Positions 52,369 to 61,299 of a stretch of 64,000 nucleotides of DNA are shown in pieces; the first letter of the stretch is position 1; each line of letters begins with the position of its first letter. The notes under the pieces are model-generated. The model was given only the letters and a program-made list of their open reading frames with translations. It did not search any database and was not told the DNA's origin. Source of the DNA: Streptomyces sp. NBC_00083 (GTDB lineage: Bacteria > Actinomycetota > Actinomycetes > Streptomycetales > Streptomycetaceae); NCBI RefSeq assembly GCF_026343295.1, contig NZ_JAPELY010000001.1, forward strand, positions 1,984,001 through 2,048,000, read 5' to 3'. The position numbers were made by a program, and so were the translations under genes.

Positions 52369-54798
52369 CTACTGCTCCGCCGGCTTCAGGAGGCCGTGCA
52401 GCAGCGGCGCGAGCCGGGTCGTGCGGGGCGGCGGAAGGAGCTCCGCCACCGCCCGTGGCAGCGCCTGGTCGACGCCGTGCACGACGGACAGATGCCGCTC
52501 GGCCCGGCCGAACGCCGTGTACACCCAGGCCCGGTTGAGCCCCTGCGCCGCGTCTCCCGGCAGCACCACGACCACCGCGGGCCAGCGCATGCCGGCCGCC
52601 TGGTGCGCGGTGAGCGCCCAGCCGTGCCGCAGCGCCGACTCGACCCGCTCCTTCGGTACGAGCACGGGCTTGCCGGCGCAGTCGAGCCGCAGGCCCTCCG
52701 CGTCCGCCCCGGCCACTGTGCCCGTCACCGTGCGCCCCGGGGACTGCGCGTACGCCACCCGGTCGGCCGGGTCGAAACCGCCGAAGCGGCCGGGGCCGGG
52801 GTTGAGGCGCTGCTTGAGGGCCGCGTTGAGGGCGCGGGTGCCCGCCGAGCCGCCGTGGCCGACCGTGATGACCTGGGTCTGCTCGGCGGGGATGCCGATC
52901 GCCCGGGGGATCGAGTCGGCGAGGAGCTGGACGGCGCGGTGCACGGCCTCGCCCGCGTCCCGCACCGGGACGATCACGACTTCCTTGCCGGGGGCCTCGA
53001 CCTGGTTGAGCTCCCCGATCCCGATGCCGGAGACCAGCTCACCGACCGGCCCGGGATCGGGCATCCGTGACGCGACGACGGGGCAGACCCGAGCGGTCAG
53101 CACATCGTGGAAGACCAGTCCGGCGCCGGCCGGGCGGAGCACGCCCGGGTCGCCGCTCAGGACGAGGCGGCAGCCGTCGGGCAGCGACTCCACGAGCACG
53201 GCCGCGGTCTCCACGTCGAGCTGCGTGGCGTCCTGCACCACCAGGACGTCGAGGGCGAGCGCGCCCTCCGCGTCCCGCCCCGGGCCGTCGCCGGACAGCA
53301 GGCCCGCGACGGTGAACGCGGCCAGGGGGCCGGTCAGTTCGGCCAGCCGGCGCTGTCCGTCCGCGGTGTGCGCCGCGCCCGCGGCCCGCAGCCCGGCGGC
53401 CGCGGCCGCCGTCACCACGGCGGCCGACTCGGCGCGCGCGGCCTCGCCGCCGGTGTGCGCCACCAATCCGCTGCCCGCGACCGCGCGGACCAGCTCGCCG
53501 CCCTCGGGCCACACCGAACCGTCGTCCCGCACCGGCGCGTTGAGCAGCCGGGCGAGGCCGTCGGCCAGACTCTCCTCCGCCAGCGCGTACCGGTCGAGCC
53601 CGAGCAGCACCTCGACCGGCTCCGCCTCGCCCTCGCCGGTCTCGTCCGCCTCGTCCGCCTCGTCGGGGGCGGCGGCGTCGTCGAGGCCCGGCTCGTCCGC
53701 GATGCCGTCCTGGAAGACCAGCACCACGCCCTCGGCGACGGCCTGGTTCACGGCCTCGTCGGGATCGGGGACGGACCGGGCGGCGAGTGCCGTGCGCACG
53801 TCGTCGGCGGGAAGCGCGGTGTGTCCCTGCACGGCGGCCTGTTCCAGGATCCAGCCGACCAGGGCCGCCGCCCTGCGCTCGTCGTCCGGCCGGCACTCGG
53901 CGCCGAGCAGCGCGCGGGCGAAGCCGTCGGCCTGCTCGGGGCGGACCCCGGGCACCGCGAGCAGCTGCCAGGGGTCGGCGTCCAGCCGCTCGGCCGCCTG
54001 CTCGCCGAGCGCGCCGGTGACCTGCGCGGCCAGCGTCTCGGGGGCGCCGCCCCGGGTGAGCACGGCGCGTACGGCGGCGAGGGCCTCGTCCGACGTGACG
54101 GGCGCCTGCGCCGGTTCGGGGGAGCGGGGCCGAGCCGGAGCCGCGTCCTGGGCCGGGCCGGGGGCGGGCCTGCGGGGGGCGGGCGGCGGCCCCGCGAAGA
54201 ACGCGGCGCCCGACTTCTCGCCCTTCTCCACGGCCCGTACCGCCGCGAGGAGGTCGGCGGCCGTCCCGCTCAGCTTGGTGCCGGCCGGGATCGGCGCCTC
54301 CTTCTCCGCCTTGCGCTGCTCGATCCTGGCGCGCAACTTCCGCTGCGCGGCCAGCTCGGCGGCGGCGTCGGACAGCTCCGGGGCCGCGGCCTCGGAGCCC
54401 TGGGCGGCTTCGGCGGTCGCGTCACCGGCCGTGTCGTCCGCCGCGTCACCGTCACCGTCACCGGCATCGGAGCCGGAGCCGGAGCTGGGGTCGGGGTCGG
54501 AGTCGGCGTCGCCCTCGCCGTCAGCTCCGCCCTCGCCGTCGGGCCGCGGCTCGTCGGACCGTAGGTCGGCGTCGCCGCCCGCACCCCCGTCGGCCTCCGC
54601 GCCCGCCAACTCCCCCGCGCCCGCGGCGTCCTCGGCGCTCTCGGCCTCCGCGACGCGCTCGGCGGTCCCGGGGCCCCCGGATTCGGCGGCGGACTGCGGC
54701 TCCACGGCGCTCGCGTCACCGCTCCCGCCCTCGCCGGCGGGCTCGGCGGGTTCGTCGGCCGTGGATCCAGGGGCCGAGCCCTGGGGAAGCGCAGTCAC
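52369..54798 (-). CDS. Helix-hairpin-helix protein with degenerate RecD2-like helicase domain
   Basis: In this 809-residue protein the first 150 residues or so are acidic Asp/Glu/Ala/Gly-rich disorder. Next come a coiled AAQRKLRARIEQRKAEKEA and HhH-like segments (DADPWQLLAVPGVRPEQADGFA). The last half has the layout of RecD2. The Walker A position reads AVAGSGLVAHTGGEAARAES with no GKT, and the Walker B-like strand LDVLVVQDATQLDVETA lacks DE. LSGDPGVL and the late ALTAHQAAGMRWPAVVVVLP motif survive. It probably does not hydrolyse ATP. GTG 54798 overlaps the aldo/keto reductase stop. Confidence 0.82.
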   Translation of the reverse strand: MTALPQGSAPGSTADEPAEPAGEGGSGDASAVEPQSAAESGGPGTAERVAEAESAEDAAGAGELAGAEADGGAGGDADLRSDEPRPDGEGGADGEGDADSDPDPSSGSGSDAGDGDGDAADDTAGDATAEAAQGSEAAAPELSDAAAELAAQRKLRARIEQRKAEKEAPIPAGTKLSGTAADLLAAVRAVEKGEKSGAAFFAGPPPAPRRPAPGPAQDAAPARPRSPEPAQAPVTSDEALAAVRAVLTRGGAPETLAAQVTGALGEQAAERLDADPWQLLAVPGVRPEQADGFARALLGAECRPDDERRAAALVGWILEQAAVQGHTALPADDVRTALAARSVPDPDEAVNQAVAEGVVLVFQDGIADEPGLDDAAAPDEADEADETGEGEAEPVEVLLGLDRYALAEESLADGLARLLNAPVRDDGSVWPEGGELVRAVAGSGLVAHTGGEAARAESAAVVTAAAAAGLRAAGAAHTADGQRRLAELTGPLAAFTVAGLLSGDGPGRDAEGALALDVLVVQDATQLDVETAAVLVESLPDGCRLVLSGDPGVLRPAGAGLVFHDVLTARVCPVVASRMPDPGPVGELVSGIGIGELNQVEAPGKEVVIVPVRDAGEAVHRAVQLLADSIPRAIGIPAEQTQVITVGHGGSAGTRALNAALKQRLNPGPGRFGGFDPADRVAYAQSPGRTVTGTVAGADAEGLRLDCAGKPVLVPKERVESALRHGWALTAHQAAGMRWPAVVVVLPGDAAQGLNRAWVYTAFGRAERHLSVVHGVDQALPRAVAELLPPPRTTRLAPLLHGLLKPAEQ

Positions 54799-55778
54799 AG
54801 CGTGCTCCAGTCCTGATCGGGATAGCGGTGCACGGGCGCCGACACGTCGTCGAGCGCCTGGCAGATCTCGTCAGGAAGACTAAGGGCCTCCACTGACAAT
54901 GCCGCCGCGAGCTGGTGCGCGTTGCGCGCGCCGACGATCGGCGCCACCACTCCCGGACGGTCCCTCACCCATGCGAGCGCCACCTGAAGGGGTGTCGCGT
55001 TGAGCCCGTCCGCGGCTATCGAGAGGGCGTCGACGATGCGGCCGGCGGCGTCGTCGAGGTAAGGCTCGACGAACGCGGAGAGCCCCTCCGACGCACCCCG
55101 CGAGTCGGCCGGCGTGCCGTGCCGGTACTTGCCGGTCAGGACGCCCCGTCCGAGCGGCGACGAGGGGAGCAGCCCCACGCCCAGGTCGAGCGCGGCGGGC
55201 AGCACCTCGCGCTCCACGCCGCGCTGGAGCAGCGAGTACTCCATCTGGGTGCTGGCGAGCCGGGTCCGCACGCCCGGCGCGGCGAGCTGCCAGGTGGCCG
55301 CCTTGGCCAGCTGCCAGCCGCTGAAGTTGGAGATGCCGGCATAGCGCGCGCGGCCGCTGCTGACCGCGATGTCGAGCGCCTGGAGGGTCTCCTCCAGCGG
55401 GGTCTCGCAGTCGAAGGCGTGGACCTGCCAGAGGTCCACGTGGTCGGTGCCGAGCCGTTGGAGCGAGGCGTCCAGCGCGCTCAGGAGATGGCCGCGCGAC
55501 CCGTCGAACCGGCGGTCGGGGTCGGGCACGCTGCCCGCCTTGGTCGCCAGGACCAGGTCCCTGCGCGGCACGAGCCGCTCCATCATCCGGCCGAGCAGAT
55601 ACTCCGCGTCCCCACCGCCGTACACGTCGGCCGTATCGATCAGCGTGCCGCCCACCTCCCAGAACGCCTTCAGGAGGTCGGCGGCGTCCTGCTCGCCGAC
55701 GTCCCGGCCCCAGGTGAGGGTGCCGAGCCCGATCCGGGATACGCGCAGGCCCGTGCGGCCGAGATGCCTCTGCTCCAT
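54795..55778 (-). CDS. Aldo/keto reductase
   Basis: This 327-residue TIM-barrel oxidoreductase has the catalytic Asp/Tyr in LIDTADVYGGGDAEYLLGR and Lys in LVLATKAG. The His is in VDLWQVHAFDCETPLEETL, and NADPH contacts lie in VAPIVGARNAHQL. It reduces an aldehyde or ketone with NADPH; substrate unknown. ATG 55778 (MEQRHLGRTGLRVSRIG) is the family start. It is divergent from the F420 enzyme gene across a palindrome. Confidence 0.93.
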   Translation of the reverse strand: MEQRHLGRTGLRVSRIGLGTLTWGRDVGEQDAADLLKAFWEVGGTLIDTADVYGGGDAEYLLGRMMERLVPRRDLVLATKAGSVPDPDRRFDGSRGHLLSALDASLQRLGTDHVDLWQVHAFDCETPLEETLQALDIAVSSGRARYAGISNFSGWQLAKAATWQLAAPGVRTRLASTQMEYSLLQRGVEREVLPAALDLGVGLLPSSPLGRGVLTGKYRHGTPADSRGASEGLSAFVEPYLDDAAGRIVDALSIAADGLNATPLQVALAWVRDRPGVVAPIVGARNAHQLAAALSVEALSLPDEICQALDDVSAPVHRYPDQDWSTL

Positions 55779-55882
55779 GGGCGCTGAGATTACTGGCCAG
55801 GGGCCCACGGGGAGAGAGCCTGTGGACAACTCGGCCCTGCCGCATCGCGCCCCCGCGCGCTAGAGTCCGGAACACAAGGACG

Positions 55883-55896
55883 TTACTCATGAGTAA
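55883..55896. promoter_or_regulatory. Perfect palindrome TTACTCATGAGTAA
   Basis: This 14-bp dyad lies between the divergent AKR and LLM genes, 50 bases before the latter. It may be the operator of an unlinked regulator. Confidence 0.5.
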
Positions 55897-55946
55897 GACA
55901 TGTGCGTGGACTCGCGTACGGGTCATGACGGGTTAGGGGATCGGCC

Positions 55947-57002
55947 ATGCGGCTCGGCATCAACCTCGGCTACTGGGGCGCGGGAATGGACGGCGACAAC
56001 CTCGCCGTCGCCAAGGAGGCGGACAAGCTCGGCTACGACGTCTGCTGGGCGGCCGAGGCCTACGGTTCGGACGCGCCGACGGTGCTCACCTGGGTCGCCG
56101 CGCACACCGAGCGCATCGACGTCGGCTCCGCGATCCTCCAGATCCCGGCCCGCCAGCCCGCCATGACCGCGATGACGGCCGCCACCCTGGACTCGCTCTC
56201 CGGCGGCCGCTTCCGCCTCGGCCTCGGCGTCTCGGGGCCGCAGGTCTCCGAGGGCTGGTACGGCGTCACGTTCGACAAGCCCCTGGCCCGCACCCGGGAG
56301 TACGTCGAGATCGTCCGCAAGGCGATGACCCGCGAGCGCCTGACCTACGAAGGCGAGCACTGGACGCTGCCGCTGCCCGGCGGCCCCGGCAAGCCCATCA
56401 AGCTGACCGTGCACCCCGAGCGCGAGCACATCCCGCTCTACATCGCCGCGATCGGCCCGAAGAACCTGGAGCAGACCGGCGAGATCGCCGACGGCGCCCT
56501 GCTGATCTTCCCGGCCGCCGAGCACATCGAGGCCACCGCGATCTCCCACATCCGGGCGGGCCGCGAGAAGGCCGGCCTGACCATGGACGGCTTCGACGTC
56601 TGCCCCACCCTGCCGATCTCGCTCGGCGCCGACGCGGACGTGCCCGCCCTCGCCGACCTGTTCCGTCCCTACACCGCCCTGTACGTCGGCGGCATGGGCA
56701 GCCGCAAGCAGAACTTCTACAACCAGCTCGCGCGGCGCATGGGGTACGAGAAGGAGGCCGCCGAGATCCAGGACAAGTACCTGTCCGGCGACAAGGCCGG
56801 TGCGGGGGCCGCGGTGCCGCAGCAGCTCATCGACTCGACCACGCTGCTCGGCTCGGTGGAGCGGATCGCCGACCGGATGCAGGCCTACGCCGCCGCCGGC
56901 GTCACCACCCTGACGCTGGCCCCCGCGGGCTTCACCCTGGACGAGCGGCTCGCCTCGCTGCGCGCGGGCACCGAGGCGCTGGAGCGCGCGGGTCTCGCGT
57001 AA
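55947..57002 (+). CDS. LLM class F420-dependent oxidoreductase
   Basis: This 351-residue TIM-barrel of the luciferase-like monooxygenase family starts MRLGINLGYWGAGMDGDNLA. GSAILQIPARQPAMTAMTAATLDSLSGGRFRLGLGVSGPQVSEGWYG is diagnostic of the F420-dependent subgroup. It transfers hydride from reduced F420 to an unknown substrate. It is monocistronic and ends at a hairpin. Confidence 0.93.
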   Translation: MRLGINLGYWGAGMDGDNLAVAKEADKLGYDVCWAAEAYGSDAPTVLTWVAAHTERIDVGSAILQIPARQPAMTAMTAATLDSLSGGRFRLGLGVSGPQVSEGWYGVTFDKPLARTREYVEIVRKAMTRERLTYEGEHWTLPLPGGPGKPIKLTVHPEREHIPLYIAAIGPKNLEQTGEIADGALLIFPAAEHIEATAISHIRAGREKAGLTMDGFDVCPTLPISLGADADVPALADLFRPYTALYVGGMGSRKQNFYNQLARRMGYEKEAAEIQDKYLSGDKAGAGAAVPQQLIDSTTLLGSVERIADRMQAYAAAGVTTLTLAPAGFTLDERLASLRAGTEALERAGLA

Positions 57003-57016
57003 GGGGAGGGTTCTGC

Positions 57017-57055
57017 GGCCGTGGTGGGGGCTCGGGGGTCTTCCCCGCCACGGCC
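57017..57055 (+). terminator. Hairpin after the LLM gene
   Basis: GGCCGTGGTGGGG pairs with CCCCGCCACGGCC with one G-U type mismatch. Confidence 0.55.
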
Positions 57056-57218
57056 GTCACGCCTATCAACGCCCGGTGGGGCCGGGCGGTTACGGGGACG
57101 GGCGCCCCGCACATTCCTTCGTTCGGCCCAGTGGGGCGCGACCCCTGTTGCCGCGGACGGTATGCCGCATTTGACTCGGTTGCGCAGAGTCCTGCGCGCA
57201 CCCGGAGGTACGGCAACG

Positions 57219-58007
57219 ATGCTCTCGGCCAAGAGCCTGTTCCAGGAGATCCTCGACCACGACGAGTCGTTCCGGCTCTTCTGCTCCATCGCGGCCGGCG
57301 GCGAGGCGCAGGGCGGCTGGGAGAACGGCCGCATCGCCGCCCTCCTGCCCGATCGGTGCCGCGACCTCGCCCCCAAAGTGGCCCGGCACGGCGCCGACGA
57401 GGACAAGCACGGCCGGATCTTCCAGGCGCTGATGAAGAAGCGCGGCCTGCGCCCCGTCGACGTCCCCGACGACACCGACTACACGATGCTCCTCGAACGC
57501 CGCGGCATCGGGCTCGGCCACGCCAGGCTCCGGCGCGAGGACCCGCTCACCGAGCGGGACGTCATCGTCTACCTCGCGCACAGCCGGGTCACCGAACAGC
57601 GCGCCTCCGAACAGATGGAACTGCTGCGCAAGCACTTCGGCGACCACCCCGACCTCGGCCGGGCGGTCCGCATGATCTCCGCCGACGAGGACAACCATCT
57701 CGCCTACTGCCACGAGGAGTTGCTGCGCCTGGCGCACGCCGGGCACGGACTCACCATCCACCGGGTGCTGCGCGAGTGCGCCCTCGCCGAGATCCGCGTG
57801 TACCGCGATGTCAGCCTCGCCGTCATGGCCCACATGGGCCGGATCCTCGGCTGGCCGCGCCCCAAGGCGGCGGCCCTGGCGGCCGCGATCCACGCCGTGT
57901 ACGCCTACGAACGGCTCGCGGGATGGCGGCGCATGGTCAGCCTCGCCATGCCGCGGCGGCGCGACCCGCTGGGCGGCCCCGCCGTCACCGCGCCCGGCTT
58001 CGCCTAG
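57219..58007 (+). CDS. Ferritin-like domain protein
   Basis: This helical protein of 262 residues has di-iron-like ligands: EAQGGWENGRIAAL, HGADEDKHGRIF, LAHSRVTEQRASEQMELL and ISADEDNHLAYCHEELL. The Glu/ExxH pattern is that of ferritin-like four-helix proteins, with a C-terminal helix ending in basic residues. It may bind iron or act as a non-haem oxygenase. GGAGG at 57204-57208 supports ATG 57219; ATG 57162 would add 19 residues. Confidence 0.83.
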   Translation: MLSAKSLFQEILDHDESFRLFCSIAAGGEAQGGWENGRIAALLPDRCRDLAPKVARHGADEDKHGRIFQALMKKRGLRPVDVPDDTDYTMLLERRGIGLGHARLRREDPLTERDVIVYLAHSRVTEQRASEQMELLRKHFGDHPDLGRAVRMISADEDNHLAYCHEELLRLAHAGHGLTIHRVLRECALAEIRVYRDVSLAVMAHMGRILGWPRPKAAALAAAIHAVYAYERLAGWRRMVSLAMPRRRDPLGGPAVTAPGFA

Positions 58008-58014
58008 CCGCCGG

Positions 58015-59001
58015 TCACAGCCAGCCGCGCCGCTTGAACAGGCGGAACAGGCCGACCTCCAGGAGCACCATCAGGACGAGCAGCGCGGGGTAGCTCCACG
58101 CCCAGTGCAGCTCCGGCATGTGGTCGAAGTTCATGCCGTACACGCCGGCCAGCATCGTGGGGACCGCCGCCATCGCCGCCCACGCCGAGATCTTCCGCAT
58201 GTCGTCGTTCTGGCGGACGCTGACCTGCGCCAGATGGGCCGAGAGGATGTCGGAGAGCAGCCGGTCGAGACCCTCCACCGCCTCGTTGGTGCGCATCAGG
58301 TGGTCGTCCACGTCGCGGAAGAACGGCTGCGACGCGGCGTTCACGAACGGCACGCCCGCGCTCGCCAGCCGCTGCACCGGCTGCGCCAGCGGGCCCGTCG
58401 CCCGGCGGAACTCCTGGAGCTGCCGCTTGAAGGTGTAGATCCGCGACGCGGTGTCCTTGGTGTCGCGCCCGCCCGACGGCGAGAAGATCTGCGCCTCCAG
58501 CTCCTCCAGGTCGTTCTGGAGCTCGGCCGCGACCTCCGTGTAGTGGTCGACGACGGCGTCGCTCACCGCGTACAGGACCGTGGTGGGCCCGTGCTTGAGC
58601 AGCTCCGGCTCCGACTCCAGGCGTTGGCGTACCGCCTTGAGCGGCGCACCCTCGCCGTGCCGGACCGTGACCACGAAGCTGTCGCCCACGAAGAGCATCA
58701 GCTCGCCCGAGGTCACGGTGTCGCTCCGCGGCTCGTACACGACCGGCTTGAGGACCATGAACAGCGAGTCGTCGTAGACCTCCAGCTTGGGCCGCTGATG
58801 GGCCTTGAGGGCGTCCTCCACGGCCAGCTCGTGCAGCCCGAACTCGGTGCTGACCAGCTCGAACTCCTCCTCGGTCGGCTCGTGGAGCCCCACCCAGAGG
58901 AAGCTGTCACCGACGGCCCGCGCCTCGCGGAGGGCGTCCGAGAAGTCCTTCGGACCCTCGGTGCGGCGGCCGTCGTGGTAGATGGCACAGTCGACGATCA
59001 T
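58015..59001 (-). CDS. corA: CorA family magnesium/cobalt transporter
   Basis: This 328-residue protein has a large N-terminal cytoplasmic domain, a long stalk helix (VSVRQNDDMRKISAWAAMAAVPTMLAGVYGMNF) with the GMN pore signature, and two C-terminal membrane helices. The tail is basic (FKRRGWL). It forms a pentameric Mg2+ channel. ATG 59001 is 9-10 bases after GGGGGAGA; ATG 59010 is too close. It is convergent with the ferritin-like gene. Confidence 0.95.
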   Translation of the reverse strand: MIVDCAIYHDGRRTEGPKDFSDALREARAVGDSFLWVGLHEPTEEEFELVSTEFGLHELAVEDALKAHQRPKLEVYDDSLFMVLKPVVYEPRSDTVTSGELMLFVGDSFVVTVRHGEGAPLKAVRQRLESEPELLKHGPTTVLYAVSDAVVDHYTEVAAELQNDLEELEAQIFSPSGGRDTKDTASRIYTFKRQLQEFRRATGPLAQPVQRLASAGVPFVNAASQPFFRDVDDHLMRTNEAVEGLDRLLSDILSAHLAQVSVRQNDDMRKISAWAAMAAVPTMLAGVYGMNFDHMPELHWAWSYPALLVLMVLLEVGLFRLFKRRGWL

Positions 59002-59069
59002 TGCGCGCATTCTCCCCCGGAAGGGAGCCGCCCGCACCCGAGGGGGACCGGCCGCTTAGGCTGGCGCCC

Positions 59070-59756
59070 ATGGCCACGCTGATCCTCGTACGCCACGGAC
59101 GTTCCACCGCCAACACGGCGGGGGTGCTGGCCGGCTGGACGCCGGGTGTCGCCCTCGACGAGCGGGGCAACGCCCAGGCCGCCGCCCTGCCCGCCCGGCT
59201 CGCCGGAGTGCCGCTCGCCGCCGTCGTCACCAGCCCGCTGCAGCGCTGCCGCGAGACCGTGCAGCCGCTCGTCGACGCCCGCCCCGGCCTGCCGCTGCAC
59301 CCCGAGGACCTGATCGGCGAGTGTCACTACGGCGACTGGTCGGGCGGCAAGCTCGCCGAGCTGTCCACCGACCCGCTGATGGAGGTCGTGCAGCAGCACC
59401 CGTCCAACGCGGCGTTCCCCGGCGGCGAGTCGATGCGCGAGATGCAGGCCCGCGCGGTCGGCGCCGTACGGGACTGGAACGCCCGGATCGAGGCGGAGCA
59501 CGGTCCCGACGCCGTGTACGCGATGTGTTCGCACGGCGACATCATCAAGTCCGTCGTGGCGGACGCCCTCGGCATGCATCTGGACCTCTTTCAGCGGATC
59601 TCGGTGGAACCGTGTTCCCTCACCGTGATCCGCTACACCCGTCTGCGGCCCTATCTCGTACGCCTCGGAGACACCGGGGACCTCGCCTCGCTGATGCCGC
59701 GCGAGACCCCCGCGCAGGAACAGGCCGAGGTCGGTGGCGGTGCGGGAGCACCGTGA
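59070..59756 (+). CDS. Histidine phosphatase family protein (MSMEG_4193-type phosphomutase)
   Basis: This 228-residue protein has the catalytic LVRHGRSTANTAGVLAG (RHG) and a second His in VYAMCSHGDIIKSVVADALGMH. GECHYGDWSGGKLAEL carries the acid region. It is a phosphatase/mutase of the histidine-phosphatase clan. It lies in a constant order upstream of the DUF3090 and SCO1664-type genes, suggesting a shared process. The start is ATG 59070, 68 bases from the divergent corA start. Confidence 0.9.
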   Translation: MATLILVRHGRSTANTAGVLAGWTPGVALDERGNAQAAALPARLAGVPLAAVVTSPLQRCRETVQPLVDARPGLPLHPEDLIGECHYGDWSGGKLAELSTDPLMEVVQQHPSNAAFPGGESMREMQARAVGAVRDWNARIEAEHGPDAVYAMCSHGDIIKSVVADALGMHLDLFQRISVEPCSLTVIRYTRLRPYLVRLGDTGDLASLMPRETPAQEQAEVGGGAGAP

Positions 59757-59824
59757 TCGCTGAGAGCAGTAGGGTGGACGCGCCGAAAACCGCTGCTCCA
59801 ACTCCGAACTAGGGAGACCAGAAC

Positions 59825-60415
59825 GTGTCCCGTCAGGTGTTCTTCTACGACCCGCCGGACCGTTTCGTGGCCGGCACGGTCGGGCTCCCCGGGCGCCGTA
59901 CGTTCTTCCTCCAGGCGTCCGCGGGCAGTCGCACCACCAGCGTCGCCCTGGAGAAGACCCAGGTCGCCGCGCTCGCCGAACGGATCGACGAGCTGCTCGA
60001 CGAAGTCGTGCGCAGAACCGGAGGAAACGCTCCTGTTCCCGCCGTCGCCCCGCCCGACGTCACCGACAGCGCCCCTCTCGACTCGCCCGTCGAGGAGGAG
60101 TTCCGGGTCGGCACCATGGCACTGGCCTGGGACGGCGACGAACAGCGCATGATCATCGAGGCACAGGCCCTGGTCGAACTCGACGCCGACACCGAGGACG
60201 ACCTGGCCGAGGCCGAGGAGCGGATGCTCCAGGACGAGGAGAACGGCCCGCCGATGCTGCGGGTGCGCCTGACCGGGGCCCAGGCCAGGGCCTTCGCCAA
60301 GCGCGCCCTCGACGTCGTGAACGCGGGCCGGCCGCCGTGCCCGCTGTGCAGCCTGCCGCTCGACCCGGAAGGACACGTATGCCCGCGCCAGAACGGATAC
60401 CGTCGCGGAGCATGA
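59825..60415 (+). CDS. DUF3090 family protein
   Basis: This 196-residue protein starts VSRQVFFYDPPDRFVAGTVGLPG, has an acidic middle and ends with a zinc-ribbon-like CPLCSLPLDPEGHVCPRQNGY. Members are actinobacterial and, as I recall, always beside the SCO1664-like gene. Their function is unknown. Its stop overlaps the next start (ATGA), and it probably forms a unit with the phosphatase before it. Confidence 0.9.
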   Translation: MSRQVFFYDPPDRFVAGTVGLPGRRTFFLQASAGSRTTSVALEKTQVAALAERIDELLDEVVRRTGGNAPVPAVAPPDVTDSAPLDSPVEEEFRVGTMALAWDGDEQRMIIEAQALVELDADTEDDLAEAEERMLQDEENGPPMLRVRLTGAQARAFAKRALDVVNAGRPPCPLCSLPLDPEGHVCPRQNGYRRGA

Positions 60416-61209
60416 CCTCCGTCGAGCTCCTCACCCGGGGCGAGCTCACCGTCCTGGGCCAGATCCGCGAGGCGTCCAACGCGGTGCTCTACTGCTCCGT
60501 CGCGTACGGGGACGAGAGCGCGGAGTGCGTCTACAAGCCCGTCGCGGGGGAGCGGCCCCTGTGGGACTTCCCCGACGGCACGCTCGCCCAGCGCGAGGTC
60601 GCGGCGTACGAGGTGTCGCAGGCGACCGGCTGGGACCTCGTGCCGCCCACCGTGCTGCGCGACGGCCCCTACGGCGAGGGCATGGTCCAGCTGTGGGTCG
60701 AGCCCGCCGAGCCGGCCGAGGGCGACCCCGGGCTGCTCGCGCTCGTCGAGGACGAGGAGCCGGGCGACGGCTGGAAGCCGGTCGCGCTCGCGGAGGTCGG
60801 CGAGGGGCGCACCGCGCTGCTCGTCCACGCGGACGATGCCCGGCTGCGGCGGCTCGCGGTGCTCGACGCGGTGATCAACAACGGGGACCGCAAGGGCGGG
60901 CATCTGCTGCCCGCGCCCGACGGGCGGCTGTACGGGATCGACCACGGGGTCACGTTCAACGTGGACGACAAGTTGCGGACGCTGCTGTGGGGGTGGGCGG
61001 GGGAGGGGCTCACCCCGGAGGCGGTGGGCGCCCTGAAGGGCCTGGCCGAGGCCCTTCGACCCCTTCAGCCGCTGGCGGTGCGGCTTGCTTCGCTGATCAC
61101 GGAGGCGGAGCTGGAGGCGACCCGTTCGCGGGTGACCGCCCTCCTCGCCTCGGGCGTCCACCCCACCCCATCGGGCGAGTGGCCCGCCATCCCCTGGCCC
61201 CCGGTGTAG
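60412..61209 (+). CDS. SCO1664 family protein (kinase-like fold)
   Basis: This 265-residue protein has ELTVLGQIREASNAVLYCSV, ECVYKPVAGERPLWDFPDGTLAQREVAAYEVS and AVINNGDRKGGHLL then PAPDGRLYGIDHGVTFN. The Lys, Asn-Asp and Asp-His motifs are like PI3/4-kinase or HipA-type kinases. Actual activity is unknown. It is translationally coupled to DUF3090 and lies upstream of mshC. Confidence 0.88.
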   Translation: MTSVELLTRGELTVLGQIREASNAVLYCSVAYGDESAECVYKPVAGERPLWDFPDGTLAQREVAAYEVSQATGWDLVPPTVLRDGPYGEGMVQLWVEPAEPAEGDPGLLALVEDEEPGDGWKPVALAEVGEGRTALLVHADDARLRRLAVLDAVINNGDRKGGHLLPAPDGRLYGIDHGVTFNVDDKLRTLLWGWAGEGLTPEAVGALKGLAEALRPLQPLAVRLASLITEAELEATRSRVTALLASGVHPTPSGEWPAIPWPPV

Positions 61210-61299
61210 GCGCGCCCCCAGGCGGTGGCAAGGGGGTGCATTCGGCCAAGAGCGGGATCCGGTTCGTATCCGGAACGTGCGTCCGGTTACGCTCAAGGC

